Source of the DNA: Noviherbaspirillum sp. Root189
Lineage (GTDB): Bacteria > Pseudomonadota > Gammaproteobacteria > Burkholderiales > Burkholderiaceae_D
DNA length: 64,000 bases
Assembly (NCBI RefSeq): GCF_001428545.1
Contig: NZ_LMHZ01000045.1
Coordinates: 62,001 to 126,000 of the forward strand
Direction of reading: 5' to 3'
Shown: positions 1 to 7,231 of the stretch, piece by piece
Layout of the letters: each line of letters begins with the position of its first letter
How positions within the stretch are numbered: the first letter of the stretch is position 1
Made by a program: the position numbers and the translations under genes
Notes under the pieces: generated by a model
Told to the model about the DNA's origin: nothing
Seen by the model: only the letters and a program-made list of their open reading frames with translations
The model's database searches: none

Positions 1-398
1 ATGAAGTCAAGGTCTTCCGCCGTTAGGCTGGACCGGCGCTTGAGCTGCACCGGGATGGCTTCCAGGATGCCGACGATCTGGCGGCCCACGCGCGCGAGCA
101 CTTCCTCGATGACATTGACCGGCGCCAGCTGCTTGCGGGTGACTGCGTTCTGCATCTCGATGCGCTCGCGCTGGACCTTGGCCAGCGCTGCCCTCTCCCC
201 TGCCAGATCGAGTTCGCCCGCGGCGGCGCGCCCTGCTGCCTGTTCGCGCAGGTGTAGGCAGTACGATTTCAACCATTCGCCGACCGGCTGATCCGCGATG
301 ATCACGCCGCGAGAAAGCAAGTCGCTGACGGCGGGCTGGCTGATGCCAATCATTTCGCCGAATGCCGACTGTGTTACTTTCCCTTGTAAATCAATCAC
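1..398 (-). CDS. Phage terminase small subunit, Nu1-like (partial)
   Basis: Runs off the left edge after about 132 codons. GTG at 398 is chosen because AAGGGGG lies four bases upstream; the overlapping ATG at 400 is followed at once by TGA. The N-terminus (about residues 8-35, with SQPAVSDLLSRGVI) reads as a helix-turn-helix like the DNA-recognition domain of lambda Nu1-type small terminases, followed by a charged helical stretch (QRERIEMQNAV) and a conserved-looking VGRQIVGILEAIP segment. Small terminase subunits bind the packaging site and recruit the large ATPase-nuclease subunit, which would be expected beyond the left edge. It is transcribed leftward like the genes before it. Family assignment rests on recall of sequence style, not on a search. 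Confidence 0.7.
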   Translation of the reverse strand, partial: MIDLQGKVTQSAFGEMIGISQPAVSDLLSRGVIIADQPVGEWLKSYCLHLREQAAGRAAAGELDLAGERAALAKVQRERIEMQNAVTRKQLAPVNVIEEVLARVGRQIVGILEAIPVQLKRRSSLTAEDLDF

Positions 399-488
399 AT
401 AACCCCCTTAGAAGCATCCTGTCAGTAGTGAAAACGGGCGGTTCGAATTACCCTTACTGGCCCTACCTGCAAAGGACCCGTGAAATTT

Positions 489-1241
489 TCAACGCGCGGC
501 CCGCATCGCCTCGGCATAGGCGCGATCAAACTCCTGCTTGAACTCTTGCGTGTAGACCATCTTGGCGACGAATTGGAAGTCGTAGATCGCTTTGTACTGG
601 GCCGACCGCACGAAAATCATCACCGGCTTGATGGCGGTGCCTCGTGCGAACCGGATACGCTGCCAGACGCCCAGCGGCAACCGGTCACCAGGACGGCCAA
701 CGAAGTACTCGAAACCCTGCTTGCTCCGCGTGCCACGGGCAAGCTGTGCCTTGCGCTTGTCGGTCATGTTGGCCTTGTATCCGGCTTCGGGGAATGCCTT
801 GAAGTACGAGAGTATCTGCACGATCTGGCCGCGGTCCATGTTGCCGAACGCGTCCAGCTTTGCTGCTTCGCCTGGCACAACGTGGTAGCCGGCTGGCAGT
901 GCACCGACAGACTGCAAGGCCTTTTCGAAGCGCTTCAGCGAGCGTGGACCACCATCGATCTGCGGCATCAGGTACTTGGCCGCCGGAGTTGCCTTGGCTG
1001 CGAAGTCCTTGAGCCAGACCACTGCGATCAGCTTGTCTTTCGTTGCCGGGTTGACGAACAGGCTGGACATTGTCCAAGGCGTGGGCGACTCGAACACGTC
1101 ACGCATCTCCCGCAGCTGCGCGTCCTTGATCTTCTGCGCCGTCCGGGTCAGCGCCACTGCGGCGGCGAACTTGACCTGCTTACCCATGTCCTCTATGCGC
1201 GCCTGCAGTTGTGGCAGATCGCTGTTGATGCTTACCTTCAT
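489..1241 (-). CDS. Phage protein of unknown function, possibly tail or head-completion related
   Basis: A 250-residue soluble protein rich in Lys, Arg and aromatics, with no signal peptide or membrane span. The N-terminal section (AVALTRTAQKIKDAQL, about residues 28-45, then SPTPWTMSSLFV) resembles minor tail Z-like or similar structural proteins from Burkholderiales prophages, but this is weak. It overlaps the gene before it by ATGA (1238-1241), so translation is probably coupled, and it precedes the small terminase by about 90 bp. The position between the replication gene and the terminase suggests a packaging-proximal or morphogenesis role; the true function cannot be read from the sequence. 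Confidence 0.7.
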   Translation of the reverse strand: MKVSINSDLPQLQARIEDMGKQVKFAAAVALTRTAQKIKDAQLREMRDVFESPTPWTMSSLFVNPATKDKLIAVVWLKDFAAKATPAAKYLMPQIDGGPRSLKRFEKALQSVGALPAGYHVVPGEAAKLDAFGNMDRGQIVQILSYFKAFPEAGYKANMTDKRKAQLARGTRSKQGFEYFVGRPGDRLPLGVWQRIRFARGTAIKPVMIFVRSAQYKAIYDFQFVAKMVYTQEFKQEFDRAYAEAMRAAR

Positions 1242-1501
1242 GCTGCGCTCCCTTCCTTATCGAGGTCAACCGAGCATCCCGTCACAGGATCGGTGCCAAT
1301 CCGCTGGCCGTGTTCAATCGGCGTGCCGATCTCGTGGCCGTTCTCGACCGCATGAAACACTGGCTCGCCGCGCATCCCCTTGCGGATCTGGCCATCGATC
1401 ATCTCCTTGCCAAAGGCGGCACGCAGGTCGTCAATGAAACCGGCAACCATTGGCATTTCGTCTCTCAAGGTTGTTTTTGCTGACGCTTTTTCTTTGTTCA
1501 T
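1238..1501 (-). CDS. Small phage hypothetical protein
   Basis: An 87-residue acidic protein with no recognisable motif. The start ATG at 1501 follows the iteron-bearing intergenic region, so this is the first gene after that region in the leftward direction. The stop overlaps the next start (ATGA), which supports it being a real coding sequence in a coupled pair with the 250-residue protein. No membrane segment or Cys cluster is present. I do not recognise the family; it may be a small accessory protein of the packaging module. Confidence 0.6.
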   Translation of the reverse strand: MNKEKASAKTTLRDEMPMVAGFIDDLRAAFGKEMIDGQIRKGMRGEPVFHAVENGHEIGTPIEHGQRIGTDPVTGCSVDLDKEGSAA

Positions 1502-1560
1502 GGTTGTGCATGGATTAAAGGCAACCCAGAACAGCTAGAACCCGCACTGGTATTGCACTT

Positions 1561-1759
1561 GTGCAGGGTGTGCAGGGTGTGCAGGGTTGTTCGTCGTGTA
1601 CGCAAGAAAATAATCATGGCTTCTGCCTCGTTAGGTTATGCATCTTTCTCCCGCGTGCACGTACGCAACCCTGCACACCCTGCACACCCTGCACGGAATC
1701 AATGCTGGCAAGGCTTTGCGCAGTACAGGCGGACGTTGAACACCCTGTACACCCTGCAC
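1561..1759. repeat. 9-bp iteron arrays in inverted orientation (candidate phage origin)
   Basis: Three tandem copies of GTGCAGGGT occupy 1561-1589. The exact reverse complement of this 29-bp block lies at 1666-1694. A third, two-copy block in the second orientation (CACCCTGTACACCCTGCAC) lies at 1741-1759. The arrays sit in the 276-bp space just downstream of the primase-helicase gene. P4-type and other primase-helicase replicons bind short direct iterons, so an origin is the natural reading; a transcription-terminating or recombination structure is possible too, because the perfect arms could fold into a long hairpin. Confidence 0.75.
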
Positions 1760-1777
1760 AAAATTGGATAAATGTCC

Positions 1778-4360
1778 TCATTTCGGCACCATCAAATCTC
1801 GAAAACGCTGGCACTGTTTGTCCAGCGAGTCGTCCGGATGATCCTTGTCCTCGATTAAAAACACTGTCCTCATGGACAGCTTGCCGGCTGCCGACACCTT
1901 GACCCGCTTACGTGCCTTCAACTCACGCCCGCCCATCAACTCTGAAAACTTGGTCAACGACAACTTGGTTTCACGGGTACGCTCGCACCATCTCAGGAAA
2001 TACTCGTGTAGGTCTTCAGAGATGCAACTGCAGTAAGGAATATCCAGCTCCTCGCCCTTCCAGCGCTCATGGAACACATGCCAGCCCGGCAAACCGAAAC
2101 GGATAATTCCATCCTTGGAATCAGTGCGCGGCGGCAGCGTATGCTCATTGAAGTCACCAATGGGATAGCGCAGCAGGAACTCGTAGAATGCGGCCGATGC
2201 ACCTTCCTTGAGCAGACGTTTGAACCTGTCGTAGAAAGCTTTTTCCAGCTTGTTCTTCGCCCCGACCACCAGGAAGCGCCTGTCCTCCAGATCGATTGGG
2301 ATTGGCTGCGGCTCGTTGGACAGAAACACCGCATTGAGGTGGTTTGCTTCTACCCGCTCCGGCAGATTCTTCGGGTTGATCCGCTGAGTGCGGCCGGTGA
2401 CCATGTGCTTCAATGTGCCGAGGTGGTTGTACCGGTCATTACGCGATAAGACCTCCTCGAAAAGGACAAAAAGGCGACGCGACTTCCAGTCCGTAAAGCT
2501 CGATTCCAACTGGTGCTGGCCTGCGGTCGTACCATAGTCTCCATAAATGGGGCCCATGACACCTTCAAAGAAAAGACTTTTACCGGTTCCCTGCTTTTCA
2601 CCGAACATTAGGATCGCTGTCTGCATCTTGGCTCCCGGATTCTGGAGCGGGAATGCCAGCCAGCGCAGCAGCCACTGGAACACTTCATCGGCATTGCTTT
2701 CTGACGAACATAACGAGGCGAGCAGCTCCAGCACCGGCTCAACCAGTGCCTCATCATTCACCGGTATCAAGGGAAATCCCGCAAACATATTGATATGCGT
2801 TTCTGGTGAAGCCTGCAAAGTCGGGTCAAACACCAGGTTCTTCGCGTCGCGCATTTCCCGATGCGGACTTTCCAGCCACCGCACCGCCAGATCCGGATAC
2901 GCCGCTCTCATTGCCGACAGACCGACAACATCGCGCAGGACGCGGTCCCATACCGTTTCGGTTCCATACAGCAGAACATACCGGTCCAGCATTTCCTTAA
3001 GCGGGTCCGCTCCCCGCCCCCCTCCGTCAAGTGCGCGCCCACCCTTGAGCAACGGTAAATCGCGCTGATCTTTCGTCTTGCGCTCGGGATGCTCCAGCCA
3101 TTGCTTTGCCAACTTGGCACCGAAACAAGCCTGAAAGGCGGCTTTCTTGATCACTTGCTGATTCAATGCATCCCAAACATCGGTTTTTCCGTAAATCAGT
3201 GAAAAATGCTGCAGCAACGACTCGATGGTGCCTGGCTTGACCTCCATCACTGGCAAGTCCGTATCATCTGCTGAAGGAGTGCGAGGAACGGCATCGTTCG
3301 AATGCGCCAGCGTCAAGGCGGGAGCGGGAGGAGCCGCGTCGAGGGCAGTAAGGGCAGCGATTGCAGTTGCCATTTGCTCAGCAACCACCGCGATAGATTC
3401 CGCAACATGCAAGTCATTGAAGTCGGTCAGCATGGGCAGCGATTCATCCGATTTGCTTTGCCGCCTTGCTGCTGTAAAGACCGGCAGCAGCACCGATGCA
3501 TTTCCAACAGCAGTGGCAGCGGCCTGAGCCTTCTGCACACCCTTACCACCGGTCAGGTAATCGTCGTCAGCACAGAACAGGATCGGACTGGAGGGAAACT
3601 TAGAACGCAAAATCTGCGCAACAGCGAGCAGGCCGGACGTATCAAACGCCACATAGAACGGATGTTGATAGCTAACCGCCATTCGAACCGACAGACCGGT
3701 CGCGTACCCTTCGCCGATCAATAGCAGGTCGCCATCATTCGGCAAATTGCCAAGCCGGCATGCCGCACCGTGCTTGTCCATGCCACCACTGTATTTCTTC
3801 GTGCCGTCCGCTGCAATTGCCTGCTTGCCGACCATCGCTGCTGGCTCAACGTCGTACCGCATCATCGGCACGATGATGGCGCCATCAGGAAGGAATCGGC
3901 AACTCTCCGGATTGACCTGTTTACGTTCAAGGTACGGCGACACGCCTTCGTCGGCTGCCATACGCCATTGGCTTTGCGCCCGCTTTGCTGCCGCTGCTGC
4001 ACGGTCCAGCCGGTCCTTCTCGGCTTTCGCTGCGCGCTCCTCGCGAGCCTTCTTATCAGCTGCAAGCCTTTCGGGTGAGACTACGATGTCAGCCTGGTCA
4101 AGCACGAAGCCTTCGTCGATAGCCTCTTTCAGCAGACTGCCAATGCCTATCTTGCCGCCGTTCTTGAACGACTTCCACGACGCAGCTGCGGCGCCTGGAC
4201 TGAAGTTGTCCGAACCAGCGCTCCAGTTGATCCAGGTCTCACGAGCGGCATCGCCAAATTCTGCTTTGAGTGCCATACCCATCCGTACCCATGTATCGCG
4301 GTCATCCGGAGAGATAAAGGACAGTGCCCTGCTGGCAGTATCAAGGGTGAGTGGAACCAT
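1778..4360 (-). CDS. Phage primase-helicase (PriCT-2, Toprim and SF3-like ATPase domains)
   Basis: An 860-residue replication protein. The N-terminal ~90 residues (ISPDDRDTWVRMGMALKAEF...SWKSF) look like a PriCT-2 domain. A Toprim-type region follows, with LLLIGEGYATG near residue 215 and ILFCADDDYLTGG near 260. The C-terminal third is a superfamily-3-like helicase: Walker A GEKQGTGKS near residue 600, acidic Walker B RLFVLFEEV, and a sensor-like NAVFLSNEPQP. It should unwind and prime the phage origin. Start 4360 (MVPLTLDT) is preferred, nine bases after the stop of the upstream YmfL-like gene; ATG 4381 overlaps that gene. Iterons lie just downstream. Confidence 0.9.
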   Translation of the reverse strand: MVPLTLDTASRALSFISPDDRDTWVRMGMALKAEFGDAARETWINWSAGSDNFSPGAAAASWKSFKNGGKIGIGSLLKEAIDEGFVLDQADIVVSPERLAADKKAREERAAKAEKDRLDRAAAAAKRAQSQWRMAADEGVSPYLERKQVNPESCRFLPDGAIIVPMMRYDVEPAAMVGKQAIAADGTKKYSGGMDKHGAACRLGNLPNDGDLLLIGEGYATGLSVRMAVSYQHPFYVAFDTSGLLAVAQILRSKFPSSPILFCADDDYLTGGKGVQKAQAAATAVGNASVLLPVFTAARRQSKSDESLPMLTDFNDLHVAESIAVVAEQMATAIAALTALDAAPPAPALTLAHSNDAVPRTPSADDTDLPVMEVKPGTIESLLQHFSLIYGKTDVWDALNQQVIKKAAFQACFGAKLAKQWLEHPERKTKDQRDLPLLKGGRALDGGGRGADPLKEMLDRYVLLYGTETVWDRVLRDVVGLSAMRAAYPDLAVRWLESPHREMRDAKNLVFDPTLQASPETHINMFAGFPLIPVNDEALVEPVLELLASLCSSESNADEVFQWLLRWLAFPLQNPGAKMQTAILMFGEKQGTGKSLFFEGVMGPIYGDYGTTAGQHQLESSFTDWKSRRLFVLFEEVLSRNDRYNHLGTLKHMVTGRTQRINPKNLPERVEANHLNAVFLSNEPQPIPIDLEDRRFLVVGAKNKLEKAFYDRFKRLLKEGASAAFYEFLLRYPIGDFNEHTLPPRTDSKDGIIRFGLPGWHVFHERWKGEELDIPYCSCISEDLHEYFLRWCERTRETKLSLTKFSELMGGRELKARKRVKVSAAGKLSMRTVFLIEDKDHPDDSLDKQCQRFRDLMVPK

Positions 4361-4368
4361 TCCCGCGC

Positions 4369-4857
4369 TCAGCCCTTGCAATAGATCTTGAAGCTCAGCG
4401 CAAGCAGCTCCGCTACCTTTCGGTGGACCTGTCCACCGTGCAAAGTGAGATCGGCACGTTCGTTCGCATCGATTTCGTTATCGCCGATGGATTTGTTAAA
4501 TGTGGCGTGCAGCAGTCCAAGCTCGGCATGCAGTTCGTTGAATTTCGCCATCAGCAAGTCATTGTCGATATGTTCGACGCATGGCAGCTTGACAAAGGTG
4601 CCGCCAGCGTCCGCTGCAACTGCTTCAGCGAACAGAGTGGTATCTGAAAAGTCCTGCATCTGGCGCGCCATGTGCACCGACATGCTCTGACCTTTTTTCT
4701 CGTACACATGGTTCTCCAGTGCGGAAACGGTCATTCCGAGAGCACCCGCCATTGCGCCCCAACCGCCCTGCATTGAGGTGCACATCTTTTTGTAGGCATC
4801 TTTCAGTTCCACGGGCCTCTCCTGGACTTCGGTGGTTTTTAAATTTATTTTTGACAA
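4369..4857 (-). CDS. YmfL-family phage regulatory protein
   Basis: A 162-residue protein starting MSKINLKTTEV. The region DAYKKMCTSMQGGWGAMAGALG followed by MTVSALENHVYEKKGQ fits a helix-turn-helix as in the YmfL family of E. coli e14 and related prophages. The C-terminal half is helical and acidic. The family sits next to Cro in many lambdoid control regions and is thought to play a CII-like or replication-control role; that is family knowledge, not shown here. It is downstream of the Cro-like gene and its terminator and immediately upstream of the primase-helicase, so read-through or an extra promoter near 4950 would be needed for expression. Confidence 0.75.
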   Translation of the reverse strand: MSKINLKTTEVQERPVELKDAYKKMCTSMQGGWGAMAGALGMTVSALENHVYEKKGQSMSVHMARQMQDFSDTTLFAEAVAADAGGTFVKLPCVEHIDNDLLMAKFNELHAELGLLHATFNKSIGDNEIDANERADLTLHGGQVHRKVAELLALSFKIYCKG

Positions 4858-4951
4858 CTAAACTGGCTTCAAACACAACATTAAGGGAGCCAGCTTTGCA
4901 AACTTTCTATCGCTACTGCGTCAAGTCAAATCGTTTCATTGCCGTACCTCG

Positions 4952-4969
4952 AATTGAGTTTTCTCAATT
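4952..4969. promoter_or_regulatory. Perfect inverted repeat between the Cro-like and YmfL-like genes
   Basis: AATTGAG-TTTT-CTCAATT, 7-bp arms with a 4-base loop, lies in the 170-bp gap between the two leftward genes. It could be an operator for the YmfL-like protein, a weak hairpin, or part of an antitermination site. It lacks the T-run of a terminator. Function unassigned. Confidence 0.5.
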
Positions 4970-4983
4970 TCCTAAGTACAGAC

Positions 4984-5019
4984 GAAAAAAGAGGCGGCTA
5001 AGCATTACTCGGCGCCGCC
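4984..5019 (-). terminator. Terminator after the Cro-like gene
   Basis: On the minus strand GGCGGC (5019-5014) pairs with GCCGCC (4998-4993) and is followed by TCTTTTTTCG, just nine bases past the stop of the Cro-like gene. The loop is long (15 nt). It would end or attenuate the leftward early transcript, as tR1 does after lambda cro. Confidence 0.65.
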
Positions 5020-5027
5020 CTTCAGAC

Positions 5028-5246
5028 TTATTCAGACGTTGTTTTGGACTCAACGAGAGTTGAAATCCCCCGTTCCATCGCTAATCGCTTCAAGCCCTCA
5101 ACGACTGCATATGAAGGCCGCGATTTACCAAATTTGCCAGCCGCCATTGCGCTAATAGACGGCTGGGTGCAGCCGATCTCATTCGCAATTTCGGTTTGAG
5201 TAAGCCCTTTTTCGAGGAGCTTAGCTAAGATGAGTGCAATGTCCAT
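5028..5246 (-). CDS. Cro-like helix-turn-helix repressor
   Basis: A 72-residue protein if started at ATG 5246 (MDIALILAKLL). Residues about 12-33 (GLTQTEIANEIGCTQPSISA) form a clear helix-turn-helix. It is divergent from the larger repressor gene at 5320 and is separated from it by three operators. A sigma70-type promoter (TTGACT, 17 bp, TATATT on the minus strand) predicts a transcript starting only a base or so before this ATG, so the mRNA may be leaderless. Upstream in-frame ATGs at 5264 and 5282 would fall before that predicted transcript start. Role: Cro-type switch protein competing for the operators. Confidence 0.8.
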   Translation of the reverse strand: MDIALILAKLLEKGLTQTEIANEIGCTQPSISAMAAGKFGKSRPSYAVVEGLKRLAMERGISTLVESKTTSE

Positions 5247-5253
5247 AGGCAAC

Positions 5254-5282
5254 AATATAAGCATACTTATTCCTGAAGTCAA
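5254..5282 (-). promoter_or_regulatory. Leftward early promoter of the Cro-like gene
   Basis: Reading the minus strand, TTGACT (5282-5277), a 17-bp spacer and TATATT (5259-5254). The spacer contains operator 5257-5270 and the -35 box overlaps the edge of operator 5282-5295, so repressor binding should occlude polymerase. The arrangement CTTAT-TGAC matches the other early promoter at 6515. Confidence 0.75.
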
Positions 5283-5319
5283 TAAGGAATCTTATAGCGC
5301 TATGTATAAGAATTCTGAT
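5257..5319. promoter_or_regulatory. Three-site repressor/Cro operator region (right-operator analogue)
   Basis: Three copies of ATAAG-N4-CTTAT: 5257-5270 (spacer CATA), 5282-5295 (GAAT) and 5306-5319 (AATT, right arm CTGAT with one mismatch). Centres are 25 and 24 bp apart, about two and a third helical turns. The first two cover the leftward promoter; the third covers a TATAAG -10 hexamer (5305-5310) and the predicted start of repressor transcription. The layout mirrors lambda OR1-OR3. Confidence 0.85.
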
Positions 5320-6045
5320 ATGTCTATTGGGAAACGAATTCGCGAAGCGAGAACTGAGGCGGGCTTGTCACAAAAGCAACTTGCGACTAAAGCCGGCGTC
5401 TCTCAGTCCGCCATCTCACAGCTTGAGACTGGCGAGTCACAAGCTGCATCAAGCACTGCATCTATGGCAGCAGCGCTCGGCGTTAATGCGCTCTGGTTAG
5501 AAAGCGGGAAAGGCCCCAAGCGGGCTGATACATACACAGGGGAAGAGCGGCGAGCTGAGAACCGTAGTGATAAGTTAACTGAAGATTCACCGTATGCGCA
5601 TTTTAACGCCGGCCCAAATTTGGAACTGCGCCCAGGGAGATATGTGGCGATTGTAGGTATTGGCCAAGGAGGCCCCGACGGGTATATCAGCATTGACGAT
5701 TATCCGTCCGGACAAGGCGATGGAAGAATCTATACTTATAGCCCAGATCCCGATGCATATGCTATTCGAGTGCGAGGCGACAGCATGCGTCCAAGGATAA
5801 AGAGCGGGGAGTACATTGTTGCTGAGCCTGGTGTCGAAGCACAGCCAGGCGATGACGTCGTTGTAAAGCTAAGAAACGACAAGGCAATGGTCAAGGAGCT
5901 ACTTTGGGTACGCGATGGAGAAATTTCCTTTGGCTCTATTAACGACTCTGTGCCCCCAATAACACTACAGTTACAAGACATTATCTGTATTCACAGAGTG
6001 GCGGCAATTGTGCCAAGAGGATCGGCCTTGATACAGCCATATTAA
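5320..6045 (+). CDS. CI/LexA-type prophage repressor (XRE HTH plus S24 peptidase domain)
   Basis: A 241-residue protein from ATG 5320 (MSIGKRIREAR). Residues about 15-40 (GLSQKQLATKAGVSQSAISQLE) are an XRE helix-turn-helix; the C-terminal half is a LexA/UmuD-like S24 domain with nucleophile Ser in RVRGDSM and general-base Lys in KAMVKEL. This is the maintenance repressor, probably inactivated by RecA-stimulated self-cleavage; the cleavage dipeptide is not obvious, with VGIGQGG the best linker candidate. No Shine-Dalgarno precedes 5320, and a TATAAG -10 hexamer ten bases upstream suggests a leaderless mRNA, as for lambda cI from PRM. Alternative start 5302 would extend it by six residues. Confidence 0.9.
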   Translation: MSIGKRIREARTEAGLSQKQLATKAGVSQSAISQLETGESQAASSTASMAAALGVNALWLESGKGPKRADTYTGEERRAENRSDKLTEDSPYAHFNAGPNLELRPGRYVAIVGIGQGGPDGYISIDDYPSGQGDGRIYTYSPDPDAYAIRVRGDSMRPRIKSGEYIVAEPGVEAQPGDDVVVKLRNDKAMVKELLWVRDGEISFGSINDSVPPITLQLQDIICIHRVAAIVPRGSALIQPY

Positions 6046-6114
6046 TAATAGGAATTTGTTCAATGAGCGCGTTTACGGTCTAATTGCTTGTTTGCAACCA
6101 TTCTAAGCGATCAT

Positions 6115-6417
6115 ATGGCTCTTATTTCGTGCCCCGAGTGCAACAAAGAGGTATCCAGCGCAGCAGTAGCCTGCCCAAGTTGCGCTTACCCTCTTACGTC
6201 AGCTGCCAACGTACATAGCGCGGACGAGCAGACGATTATTACAACCCAGCTAACGGCAAAGCGATACAAAGCGCTGCAGCTTCTTGGCGGCTTAACACTT
6301 GCGACAGGAATTGCTGTTGTTGTAGCAGGCGGCCAAGGGGTGGGAACGGTCATGGTTGTTGCAGGGATGATTTGTTATGTCGGTGCCCGGCTCGGCGCTT
6401 GGTGGAATCACGGTTAA
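6115..6417 (+). CDS. Zinc-ribbon membrane protein
   Basis: A 100-residue protein. The N-terminus carries a two-knuckle zinc ribbon (CPECNKEV...CPSCAYPL) and the C-terminal half has two short hydrophobic spans (LLGGLTLATGIAVVVAG and GTVMVVAGMICYVGARLG). ATG 6115 is chosen because the zinc ribbon normally begins within a few residues of the start; an ATG at 6088 would add nine. It follows the repressor in the same direction and is closed by a terminator at 6440, so it is probably transcribed in the lysogen. Lysogenic-conversion or superinfection-exclusion roles are plausible but unproven. Confidence 0.75.
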   Translation: MALISCPECNKEVSSAAVACPSCAYPLTSAANVHSADEQTIITTQLTAKRYKALQLLGGLTLATGIAVVVAGGQGVGTVMVVAGMICYVGARLGAWWNHG

Positions 6418-6439
6418 ACACCTCCCTTTTCAAACGAGA

Positions 6440-6465
6440 AACCTGCCAATGGCAGGTTTTCTTAT
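6440..6465 (+). terminator. Rho-independent terminator of the repressor transcript
   Basis: AACCTGCC (6440-6447), loop AAT, GGCAGGTT (6451-6458), then TTCTTATTTT. It separates the repressor/zinc-ribbon unit from the early rightward operon. Confidence 0.85.
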
Positions 6466-6501
6466 TTTCGGCATCAGATAAATTAGCGCTTATCTTTAAA
6501 T

Positions 6502-6544
6502 ATAAGCAAACTTATTGACGTGACCGTATAAGCTTGCTTATACT
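6502..6544 (+). promoter_or_regulatory. Rightward early promoter with two repressor operators
   Basis: Operators ATAAG-CAAA-CTTAT (6502-6515) and ATAAG-CTTG-CTTAT (6528-6541, extended to 7-bp arms GTATAAG/CTTATAC) bracket TTGACG (6515-6520). The -10 is TATACT (6539-6544, 18-bp spacing) or TTATAC (6538-6543, 17 bp). The first operator ends inside the -35 exactly as at the Cro promoter. It drives the operon starting at 6592 and is the left-operator analogue of this phage. Confidence 0.85.
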
Positions 6545-6591
6545 TCCTTCCATCGCGCAACAGTTCGTTGCGGCAACACGATGGAGAGCAG

Positions 6592-6726
6592 ATGAGCTAC
6601 CTGGTCACAATCAACAAAGACGGAAAACCATTTTCCTACACTGCCATCGGTAGCCGCGATGCGCTCATGGATGACGCCTACGACAAGTACGGTGTTTGCG
6701 GTGTGACTGTCATGGTGCAGCAATGA
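6592..6726 (+). CDS. 44-residue early phage protein
   Basis: First gene of the early operon. Starts MSYLVTINKDGKPFS and ends VTVMVQQ. GGAGAG lies five bases before the ATG, and the stop overlaps the next start (ATGA at 6723-6726). It has one Cys and no membrane span. Similar tiny proteins head early operons of Burkholderiales prophages, but I cannot name a function. Confidence 0.65.
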   Translation: MSYLVTINKDGKPFSYTAIGSRDALMDDAYDKYGVCGVTVMVQQ

Positions 6727-7016
6727 GCACCGTCCGCATCCGCAGCAGCGCTCCCGATCCGTTTAATGGCGCCCGTGGCCATGACTACATCAAGGCCCGC
6801 GGACTGTCGCAGCGCATCCCATTCAGAGGTGCCGCAACGAGCGGCGAATGCCAGTGCCCGACCTGCATCCGCGAGCGTCTGCTGCCTGCTGTCCAGGCGA
6901 TCTGCGCTGCCGCATCCAAAGACCGCAGGAAAACAAGCGTGCTGCAAGAGGTGAACTGGAATTTCCTGTCCGACGAGTCCGTGCAGGGCTTGCTCGACGT
7001 CGAACTCGAGGCCTGA
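6723..7016 (+). CDS. Early phage hypothetical protein with a CxCxxC motif
   Basis: A 97-residue protein beginning MSTVRIRSSAPDPFNGARGHDYIKARG is chosen at ATG 6723, which overlaps the previous stop. A GECQCPTCIRERLLPA segment near residue 43 could bind a metal with help of other residues, but only three close cysteines are seen. The C-terminus is acidic (LSDESVQGLLDVELEA). It belongs to the coupled early operon; no family recognised. Confidence 0.65.
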   Translation: MSTVRIRSSAPDPFNGARGHDYIKARGLSQRIPFRGAATSGECQCPTCIRERLLPAVQAICAAASKDRRKTSVLQEVNWNFLSDESVQGLLDVELEA

Positions 7017-7017
7017 C

Positions 7018-7209
7018 ATGACGGCGCGCATCCAACCTGACCGCGCCGCACTGGAGATTGCTCACCGCACCCTATTCGTCAGCACACCGCTCGACGACAT
7101 GCTCAAGCAGACCTCCTTCCGTCTCATTCTCGAAAACATCGCTCGTCGGCATATGCAGCGCCGCGCGCGGACTGATGTGAAAAAGCTGCAGGCCAACGAC
7201 CACGATTAA
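7018..7209 (+). CDS. Small early phage protein
   Basis: A 63-residue basic protein, MTARIQPDRAALEIAHRTLF at its start, with an ARRHMQRRARTDVKK run at the end. It begins one base after the stop of the preceding gene, consistent with translational coupling. Probably helical; no motif recognised. Confidence 0.55.
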   Translation: MTARIQPDRAALEIAHRTLFVSTPLDDMLKQTSFRLILENIARRHMQRRARTDVKKLQANDHD

Positions 7210-7231
7210 CTTAAACAAGAAGGGAGAACCC

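Noticed and set aside
1561-1694. Possible CRISPR array
   Set aside because: The repeats are 9 bp, directly tandem and inverted, with no unique spacers between repeated units.
1553-1902. Cys/Val-rich short frames (CRVCRVCRV and similar) over the iteron region
   Set aside because: They are simply translations of the 9-bp iterons; no ribosome-binding site, and the DNA is better explained as a repeat array.
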